Of a DNA stretch of 23,445 nt, positions 9,701 through 15,455 are shown one piece after another. The DNA lies in assembly GCA_013416795.1 (NCBI GenBank), contig RQSC01000070.1, positions 1 through 23,445 on the forward strand. Reading direction: 5' to 3'. The first letter of the stretch is position 1. Each line of letters opens with the position of its first letter. The notes under the pieces are model-generated. The model was not told the DNA's origin. It saw only the letters and a program-made list of their open reading frames with translations, and made no database searches. Origin of the DNA: Prasinococcaceae sp. CCMP 1430 (Eukaryota > Prasinodermophyta > Palmophyllophyceae > Prasinococcales > Prasinococcaceae). The position numbers and the translations under genes are program-made.

Positions 9701-10298
9701 CGGTGGCGGCCCGTGGTACCGCGGGTGGCGCCCTGGGCACTTCCATCGTCGCTGGCACTTTTTCCTCGGGCTGCAGGAACGTCTTGTCCGTCGCATCGGG
9801 CAGGTCGTCCAGCGTGGTCCAGTCGTCGGCGTCGAGCTTTCCGTCGGCGTCCACGACGGAGGTCGTCCGCCGCGTCACAGACCCGACAGCCTGCTTCCGC
9901 ACCTCGAGCGACTTTTGCGACAGTGGCTTTGGGGGGGGCGGTGAAGGCAGCTCGTGAGCGGCCGCCACCGGCGATCCGCCCTCCGTGTTGGCAGCCGCGG
10001 CAGCGGGTGAGGCCAGAGTAGCCGCTGCTACCGCGGCGGTCGGCGAGCTCGGTATGCTCTCTATCTCCGTAACCTCGCCAGCGCGGGCGCTCGCTCTGGG
10101 TGTGGTCGGCAAGCTCTCGACCTCGACGACTTCCAGCGCGGGCGGGGCCGGCTGCTGCGGCGCGGCCACGGCCACGGGCGCAGGCGCGGTCGATTGCACG
10201 GGTGCAGCGCGCGGTGAGCTCGGCATGCTCTCGATCTCAGTGATCTCGCTCGCCTCCGCCGAGGGCCGCGCGAACGGCTCCGCCGGCGCGCCGTCCAT
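6798..10298 (-). CDS. AHI1: Jouberin (AHI1)-like WD40 protein
   Basis: From ATG 10298 the frame encodes 1166 aa. Jouberin is a transition-zone protein at the base of cilia. Residues 1 to about 275 are low complexity and hold three copies of an acidic ES-x-P-(S/T)-(S/T)-P motif. About 279-590 matches the conserved region that precedes the jouberin WD repeats (VVRVHLVDAATGAYV; ARWNEELVIDEDWDNLL; ALFEVLQPAG; VAWGFLRL). The diagnostic linker GLGEPCQVPNRRAG then leads into WD repeats at about 596-933, including VYDMRWSKTGTELISASSD and HVLTSCYDGALRLWD. The tail (933-1166) is Ser/Ala/Pro-rich with basic patches. Human AHI1 has an SH3 domain here; none is visible. The frame stays open upstream through the N gap, but 10298 is the last ATG before recognisable structure. 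It shares a divergent upstream region with the RING gene. Confidence 0.82.
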   Translation of the reverse strand: MDGAPAEPFARPSAEASEITEIESMPSSPRAAPVQSTAPAPVAVAAPQQPAPPALEVVEVESLPTTPRASARAGEVTEIESIPSSPTAAVAAATLASPAAAAANTEGGSPVAAAHELPSPPPPKPLSQKSLEVRKQAVGSVTRRTTSVVDADGKLDADDWTTLDDLPDATDKTFLQPEEKVPATMEVPRAPPAVPRAATAPESLGPSAYVAAASELQRGLGGAAAPTKVPSLPMAPIGAAGAAREVAQGGPSFFTPRVATGASLAAVRDADYAPPHPGCMVSLIIRELDALVPDALVTAPVVRVHLVDAATGAYVSKSNPSRTAVTARHAPPHIEPFQTSPYVLGDNTKPNSSGVTSDVMVARWNEELVIDEDWDNLLSPTSSALALFEVLQPAGSYDAYRNMRGAFRSRDGAYPVAWGFLRLRPKGGVKKHGDVNIKLREWTRSASYKAVGSTSKPPGVYDEYRAYCNAAHKDFMPSDENVPPKSNGLFSCVCAPAVAEAYPGVLRIRLTAMPRPSGRARVDRAMWPFQEEQGRLTVEQLLAGGRLPAPRKTAEEEGMELAEVAGSEPKIDPRVHLRRGLGEPCQVPNRRAGFLDSGLTGASALAFSPDGSVIAAAIGDADTSFSIRLYSTATLKLEATLEPHYDMVYDMRWSKTGTELISASSDFTAKVWNVAMAPEGGVGPVEVLRGRGSARAVMQHAGFVYAAAWVDEASAGSNLEDGRHVLTSCYDGALRLWDATTTGMASVVADLQLGVGTDAYGNALAMTPSGSRAYLGCADGHIREVGIDVGGGVEAGGRASQLTLLRTFAGLGGAPIAALAMHPNGEEMAALSHASALVTINLTTMEGGRPFWGVQCSSHRPAATQALSISPDGAWLLAGSEDGRCIIWSWTSGESATLFGIDLKGQPLDSLCWSPTEHAIAVGAFGSAVEPEVHDWSPQIAEAAQSLLDSEARFKRGGPRPALLPLHLPAAPPKQRKRLHLPDKLTPAMVRSMLAKVREDERGMGKSTAPVPDPEVQPMPPQSSAFSARPSSRSSIPRLRPTKGAVSAKLEARKAEAVPSAPASASLPAAAPSSSLGFGGGNSDGALAARRPPFSGMGAGGSQAGGSGVSSGSVSQPPVVDDSGSRTTAGTIVAPSQGGRAAGRIMARLDEMKAKAAARASARYDD

Positions 10299-10299
10299 G

Positions 10300-10327
10300 G
10301 CGCGCGGCCGCAGCTGCGGCCGCGCGC
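10300..10327. repeat. 28-bp perfect palindrome next to jouberin start
   Basis: Every base pairs around the centre at 10313/10314, inside a CAGCTG core flanked by GGCCGC and CG repeats. The arm ends two bases upstream of the jouberin ATG (minus strand) and 23 bases from the N gap. Confidence 0.95.
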
Positions 10328-10350
10328 TCTCACACGCGCGGGGGCCGCGC

Positions 10351-10357
10351 NNNNNNN
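10351..10357. other. Sequence gap (7 N)
   Basis: Unresolved bases between a palindrome and an alternating GC tract. The true length is unknown. It lies in the jouberin upstream region, so it does not affect the coding call. Confidence 1.
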
Positions 10358-10416
10358 CGCCGATGGACCCGAGCGCGCGCGCGCGCCTGTGCGCGCGCGC
10401 CCCGCCGGGGGAACCG

Positions 10417-10515
10417 CCCGCCATCAAACGCCATGCGATTCCCCCACCCACCACGCGCGCGGCCCGCCGCACCCCGCCACGCGACCGCCCGCGCACCGCC
10501 ATCAAACGCCACGCG
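10417..10515 (-). repeat. Two direct copies of a 20-bp element
   Basis: Copies at 10417-10437 and 10495-10515 share CCGCCATCAAACGCCAYGCG, one mismatch, period 78. On the minus strand each contains GTTTGATGGC, pointing toward the jouberin gene. Confidence 0.85.
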
Positions 10516-10714
10516 CCGCGGGCCAACGTCTTTCGGAATCGCCTTTCGACATTTGGGAGAAAGTCCGATCGGCGGGCGAGGGGTGCCGAGGAGGCCATCC
10601 GCCGGACGTCGAAATCGTCCAAACGTGCAATAATGGCCAGGTCACACTCAAATAGCAGTGTCAGGTCACGTCGTCAGGTGTGTGCCACAGCATGCTGTCT
10701 GTGAGGCCGCATTT

Positions 10715-10738
10715 GGATCAGGATCCGGATCGGGATCA
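10715..10738. repeat. Four tandem GGATCN hexamers
   Basis: Units GGATCA, GGATCC, GGATCG, GGATCA in direct series, in the RING/jouberin intergenic region. The function is unknown. Confidence 0.85.
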
Positions 10739-11180
10739 TGTCATCATGACCTGGCAACGCCTGGGGTTGGCATACAAGAGTCTGCCGTGGTTGAATTTGA
10801 TGACAATATGAATGAGTGGTATCGGCGCCGTCGCCGGGTCGCGGGCCGCGGCGCGCCGCGCGCGCTTCCGCGGCGCGACAGGGCGAATACACCCGCGTCC
10901 GCGGCGGAGGGGTGCGAGCCTTCAACAAAATCCGGCCGAACACCCGCCCCGACCGAATCCGAACGACCGACCCACCGGAGGCAACCATGCCCTGCAGTTA
11001 TTTTTTTTTTTGCCGAGTTTTTCATCCGAACTTTTCGCGCTTTTTTGCGTTTTTTTGTTGGGCAGTGCCGTGGCATCTGGCTGGCGCGACAAACCCCAAA
11101 TGCCACGTGGAGGGTTTGTGCCGCGCGCGCCTGGGGCCCGGGCCAGGCGGGGCTGGGCTGGGCCGAGCCGCGGGCGCAGC

Positions 11181-11182
<2 letters not shown>

Positions 11183-11232
<50 letters not shown>
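11183..11232 (+). repeat. 50-nt poly-G tract
   Basis: An uninterrupted G run 140 bp before the RING-protein ATG. It could form a G-quadruplex. The printed length is probably unreliable, because homopolymers this long are rarely resolved. Confidence 0.9.
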
Positions 11233-11372
11233 CGAGCCGGCGCCCTCCCTCGCTCCGCGCCCCTCTCGTCCGCCTTCACCCCGCCCGCCGGCGAGGCGCG
11301 GCGCGGCGTGGCGCGACGCTGTGCGGCGTGCGCTCACGTGCGCTCGGACGCAGGTGGGACGGCGCAGGGAGG

Positions 11373-13088
11373 ATGCCCGACGCCGGGGCGGGGAATGGTC
11401 GCGCTGAGGGTGTTGCGACAGGGGGGGGCGTTGTGCTCGGCGCGCTCGGCGTCGTGCAGTGGGGCGCGACGGCAGCGGCAGCGTGTGGCGCTCTGTGCGG
11501 CACCGGGAGCGAGGTTGATGGCGCATGTGGCCTCGCGCCGGTCGCGGTTGCCACGTGCAGCTGGACCGTGCTCGCGGCGCTCGCGCTCGCCTTCCCCGCA
11601 TGCGTTTCGGCATTCGGCCCGGGCGGCGCAGGCGGGAACGTGGGGGTCGCCGCGCGTTTCGGGGCGACGGCCACGCTGCTCTTCACGGTCGGCGGGGTCG
11701 CTCTTGCGGACGGCACCACCGACGCGCGCGGGTCGGTGAGGACCATCCTCATCATATCCCTGGTGCTCGCCACGGCGCTTCTCTCGCACGCGGCGTACGT
11801 CGCCCACGGCGCCTGCTCGCGAGCAGCCGATGCCAGCGCGCCGGCAAGGACACTCCGTGAGTACTTCCGCCTGCTCTACGCAGCGATGGTGGCCGGCGAT
11901 AGTGGGGTGATGCCGGGCAACGCGGTGGGGCCGATGGACGTGGAGGCCGGCGGCAGCAGTGGAGGGTATCAGCGCATGCGGGGCGACGCCGTCCGCGGCA
12001 GCAGGCGGGGAAGCGCGGTCGCGCCTGCGCCCGCGTCCGCGCTCGCCGCCCCGGCCGCGGCACAGCGCGGAGGCGTGCACTCGCGACAGCGCTTACATGG
12101 GCATGGCCCGCCGCACTCACAGGCGACGGCGGTGCTGCCCGTGGCCCAGCCAGCGTCGCCAGGGGCGAATGGCGCGCAGTTCGCTGAGGGCGTGGACGAC
12201 AAGAGCGATACGCACAAGTTCTACTGCCCTATCTGCATGCTGTACTACAAGGAGACGCTTCGCACCGCCTGCTGCGGCAACTACCTGTGCGAGGGGTGCG
12301 CGGTGAGCTTCATCAACGGGAAGGCCATGGTCGGCAGGGACGGTCAGCCTGCGGCCCTGAGCATCTCCTGCCCCTACTGCAACGAGAAGGAGCTCAGGCT
12401 CATTCGCGTGAAGCCATCAGAGGAGGCCAGGAGATACGAGGACTCACCCGCGACGGTCAGGCTGCGCAACAAGGGGGTCAAGCGTATCAGCGCCCCTAGT
12501 CCGATCCGCGTGGGTGACGACTGGGCGGCCATGGACAACAAGATGGTGGGCTTCGGTACGGCGGCCGAGGCTGTCGCTGACGAGCTGGAGGAGGGCCAGC
12601 AGTGGCGCACTCCTCGCCACTCCTTGGAAGAAAGCTGGCCGGGAGACGCGGCCCAATCGGTCGAGTTTCAGCGCTCAGTCGAGCGGGTCCGCAGTGTGAT
12701 CGCGGCCGGCAACGCTGTTGCAAATGCCTCGAGGCCTGTGGCCACGATCGTTACCGCGGGGGTATCGACCGTGGCGCCTGGGGGCGGGGACGCCGACGCG
12801 ATGGCGACACCTGCGCGGCAGACCGGGGGCCGACCTCCGCGCCCCCCGGCGTCGCGCGCGACGCCGGCGGTCGCCCCAGGCGTGCAGGCGATGGCGACGC
12901 CATTCTCAACCGTGGCCGGTGGCGTGTCGCCAGGGCCGCAGCACGTCCCGTGGGAGCACCAGGAGGCACAGGATGACCGCGAGGGCCGACGGACGGTTGC
13001 GCGAAGGCTCGACGCGGTGGCCGGGGGCGACACGCCCGCGCAGTCGCCGGAGCCAGAGCGCCAGTCTCCACCGAGCTCCTCGGAGTGA
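11373..13088 (+). CDS. Four-TM membrane protein with His-less RING finger
   Basis: Probable membrane-anchored E3 ubiquitin ligase; no family name is assigned. From ATG 11373 the protein is 571 aa. Four hydrophobic segments lie at about 19-42, 54-80, 92-112 and 122-145. A 135-residue Ala/Ser-rich linker follows, then a RING-like finger with C285, C288, C301, C306, C309, C333 and C336. The usual His in CGHxxC is Asn (CGNYLC, N303). An extra Cys (C300) and the CPICxLYY start recall the plant DA2 and fungal Sip5 RING variants. After the finger there is a short conserved-looking segment and then a disordered tail with two AMATP motifs. The frame stays open upstream to an ATG at 10812, but that would translate the 50-G run, so I prefer 11373. 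No intron is visible. It is convergent with the CBM20 gene. Confidence 0.78.
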   Translation: MPDAGAGNGRAEGVATGGGVVLGALGVVQWGATAAAACGALCGTGSEVDGACGLAPVAVATCSWTVLAALALAFPACVSAFGPGGAGGNVGVAARFGATATLLFTVGGVALADGTTDARGSVRTILIISLVLATALLSHAAYVAHGACSRAADASAPARTLREYFRLLYAAMVAGDSGVMPGNAVGPMDVEAGGSSGGYQRMRGDAVRGSRRGSAVAPAPASALAAPAAAQRGGVHSRQRLHGHGPPHSQATAVLPVAQPASPGANGAQFAEGVDDKSDTHKFYCPICMLYYKETLRTACCGNYLCEGCAVSFINGKAMVGRDGQPAALSISCPYCNEKELRLIRVKPSEEARRYEDSPATVRLRNKGVKRISAPSPIRVGDDWAAMDNKMVGFGTAAEAVADELEEGQQWRTPRHSLEESWPGDAAQSVEFQRSVERVRSVIAAGNAVANASRPVATIVTAGVSTVAPGGGDADAMATPARQTGGRPPRPPASRATPAVAPGVQAMATPFSTVAGGVSPGPQHVPWEHQEAQDDREGRRTVARRLDAVAGGDTPAQSPEPERQSPPSSSE

Positions 13089-13391
13089 GCGAGACTTGGG
13101 TGCGCCACGACACTACCACACAAACACAGCGGCACCAAACATTCAATGCAGGGCGGATGTGATATCCCATCGCATGGAGCATAATCAAACTTTGCCGGGA
13201 CGCTCGAAGCCTCGAACCATTGTCGCGCGCGCATTGTTCGGTGGCCTGACAGTGTGCATTTGTCGTATGTTGACAGTTTCAGGGGGTTTGGACCGCGCGC
13301 GCCAACACTTTCTCTTGCGCGGTGCTTTGTTTGAGCTCGATCGTCCCACGCGTCAGCCAGTGCGCTGGCATCCCAGTGACTGCGCACAAGC
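13089..13391. other. Convergent intergenic region, RING / CBM20
   Basis: 303 bp, less GC-rich than its flanks. No gene or RNA is recognised. A GTCAG at about 13349-13353 (CTGAC on the minus strand) leaves open a 3' intron in the CBM20 gene. Confidence 0.35.
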
Positions 13392-14717
13392 TCATGCGCT
13401 GGTCACAGCGAGCGCCCGGATGACGCTCCGCGAGGCCGCCTTTCGTCTGGCTCCGACTGCTGTCACCGCCCGCGCCACGGACATCGTGTACTGCACGTTT
13501 GTGAGCATCAATCGCGACAGTGCGCGAGCACAGCCGACGATGGCAGGACGGACGAGGTCTTCGACCGAGCCATCGCGGAATGAGTGCGAAGCCAAAGGGT
13601 CGACGACAGCGAGGTCGTTTGCAGCGCCCTGGATGGCGCCCGCGACTGCTGCTATGCCGTCCGACACATGCGCGAGCTCGTGAAGCTCGTGATGCGTCTC
13701 CTCTCGCAACCTCTTCCCTTCTTGAGTGCGAGCGTGCCGTTCTTTGTCGGCGTCTCGCTTCGTGTCCGGGCCTTGCAGCACGTCGAGCAGCTCCTCGCCG
13801 ATGGGCTCCACACTGGTGCGGCCATCCCCACGCACAGCCTTCTTGGGCCGATACGTGCTCCATTTGTCGTGGTCGTCGCCATCGCCGTCACCGTCGTCGT
13901 CAGAGTCGCCGCCATCCTTTTCGTCGTCGCCGGAGCTCTCAGCCTCTGCGAGCTCCTCAGCCTCGTCTTGTCGAAGGGCATCTTTCATGTCATTGCGCGC
14001 TTGCTCGAGCTTCGCCATGGCGTCCTGCGCCACGGCCTCGTGCTCCGGCACGAACTCGGTCACGAGCGCGGACATATCTCCGAAGTCGCACGAGATGAGT
14101 GCCTCACCCGTGCACTCGCTCGCTGGAATCACTCTATCCTCGCCCTCCTCCCAGGCGCGCGGCTCGCCATCTTTGTGCACGACGAACTTGAAGTACACGG
14201 CCTGTCCTTCATCGCCATCCCCATCCTCAGAGCCCGTCGCCGGCGCGGTCACCGGCAGGAGCAGCTCGCCCTCCCACACGTCGCCGTCCGTCCACTCGAG
14301 CGACGTGCCCGCGGCCAACGCGGCGCCGATGTCCCACGCACCCAGATCGGGGTGCGACCCCACCACGCAGACGCTCTCGCCGAAGCGCACATGAATTCCC
14401 ACGCGCACATGCAGTATGAGTCCGCCGCCTTCGCCCCACCCATCAGCGTCCGCGCCGAGACCTGCCGCGCCCGCCGCGGGCAGCGAGTCTTCGCCCGTCT
14501 CCGCGGCCACCTCGCGTAGCAAGGCCTCCATGTGCGGCGCCGTGTCCGCGCATCGCGCCGCACGCCGGTGTGCGCGCGTGCCGAGTACCAGGCAAGCGCG
14601 CGCCACGGCGCTGTCTCGCGCGCTGTGGCGCCCACAGTGGCGCCACCGACCCCATCCCACAGCCCGCGCGCGCGCGCAGCCGGTGTTGACGCCGCCGGCG
14701 CGCCCTTTGAGGTTCAT
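13392..14717 (-). CDS. CBM20 (starch-binding domain) protein
   Basis: The 441-aa frame has one clear CBM20 alpha-glucan-binding domain at about 98-215: the string SVCVVGSHPDLGAWD, then LEWTDGDVWEGELLLP, VYFKFVVHKDGEP and WEEGEDRVI. The family's WExGxNR motif has Asp in place of Asn. No catalytic domain is present. Residues 1-62 are Arg/Ala-rich and could be a targeting peptide or untranslated; a second ATG (14531, residue 63) is a credible start. After the CBM20 come a helical Glu/Ala segment, an Asp/Gly-rich acidic tract near 265-285, and a helical C-terminus of unknown role. The final 50 residues are not recognisable and could hide a missed splice. It is a close paralogue of the CBM20-SAP gene, head to head across about 740 bp, but lacks the intron within the domain. 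Confidence 0.78.
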   Translation of the reverse strand: MNLKGRAGGVNTGCARARAVGWGRWRHCGRHSARDSAVARACLVLGTRAHRRAARCADTAPHMEALLREVAAETGEDSLPAAGAAGLGADADGWGEGGGLILHVRVGIHVRFGESVCVVGSHPDLGAWDIGAALAAGTSLEWTDGDVWEGELLLPVTAPATGSEDGDGDEGQAVYFKFVVHKDGEPRAWEEGEDRVIPASECTGEALISCDFGDMSALVTEFVPEHEAVAQDAMAKLEQARNDMKDALRQDEAEELAEAESSGDDEKDGGDSDDDGDGDGDDHDKWSTYRPKKAVRGDGRTSVEPIGEELLDVLQGPDTKRDADKERHARTQEGKRLREETHHELHELAHVSDGIAAVAGAIQGAANDLAVVDPLASHSFRDGSVEDLVRPAIVGCARALSRLMLTNVQYTMSVARAVTAVGARRKAASRSVIRALAVTSA

Positions 14718-15455
14718 TGAAAACTAGGGTTCAAAGAAGCTGCTTCATAGAATGTTCTTTGATGCGTTTTGTTTTTTTAACTTGCCAAGAATGGTTTAGG
14801 TTTCATCGGCTCGAAGGCAGCGAGGCCAGCTGCGGGAGGGGGGCACACGCGCTGCGCGCGCGCGCGCATCCGCGGGCGTTTTTTCCTACTTTTTCTTTTT
14901 TTCGGGCGGGCGCGTCGCGTCGCGGCGCGGCGCGAGCGACGTTTCGGCGAGGTGCGTGGGACCATCGGACTTCGCGGAAGGCGGGGCGAAAGGCGCGAGG
15001 GCGCGGGTCCCTTTCCGGGATCCGGGGCGCGCGGCGACGGGCCGGCCCGAAACCCCCTCCACCGCCACGTACGGATGTGATATGCGTAACACGTTGGCAA
15101 CAACACTCGGCACATGAAACCCCGATCGACACATCGAACGAAACGCGCCCCGCTGGAAAAAGAACAAAAAAGCGCGGGAGATGGAATCGGCTGCAGGTGC
15201 GGATTGAGATGAGATGCGACGGGGCGGTGATGAGGAAACCCCTGCAAAGCCGTCGTTTTTTTTTTTTGCCTTGCAGGCAGGAGAGACGGGGAGGAAAGAG
15301 GAAGAAGAGGATGGGCTGTGAAGGCCCCGAAGGGCTTCGAAGGCGTCGCACCCGGCCGTTGGCGGCTCCGGCGCGTCCCGTGGCCGCGCCACACCTTCGG
15401 TTGCACGGTGCGTGGCGGGATTCGCGCGGGCAGACCTTCTTCGCGTTTAGATCCG
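14718..15455. promoter_or_regulatory. Divergent region between CBM20 paralogues
   Basis: 738 bp without a supportable gene. It holds a CTAGGGTT telo-like string at 14724-14731, an 8-bp inverted repeat (14731-14738 with 14755-14762), T-rich blocks near 14769-14777 and 14879-14902, alternating GC near 14850-14867, and a 13-T run near 15257-15269 followed by GCCTTGCAG. That run looks like a splice acceptor, so an upstream non-coding or short coding exon of the CBM20-SAP gene may lie here. Confidence 0.4.

Larger units (their letters stand above)
10299..11372. promoter_or_regulatory. Divergent intergenic region, jouberin / RING protein
   Basis: 1.07 kb without a supportable gene. From left to right it holds a 28-bp perfect palindrome, a 7-N gap, (GC)n tracts, two copies of a 20-bp repeat, AGGTCA hexamers, four GGATCN units, poly-T blocks (about 11000-11060), and a 50-G run. 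Both promoters presumably lie here. Open frames through the region encode only homopolymer-like peptides. Confidence 0.5.

Noticed and set aside
10812-11372. Upstream in-frame extension of the RING protein from ATG 10812
   Set aside because: It would require translating the poly-T and 50-G tracts and contains no domain.
14731-14762. 8-bp inverted repeat as a terminator hairpin
   Set aside because: Nuclear eukaryotic genes do not use such terminators, and it lies at gene 5' ends.
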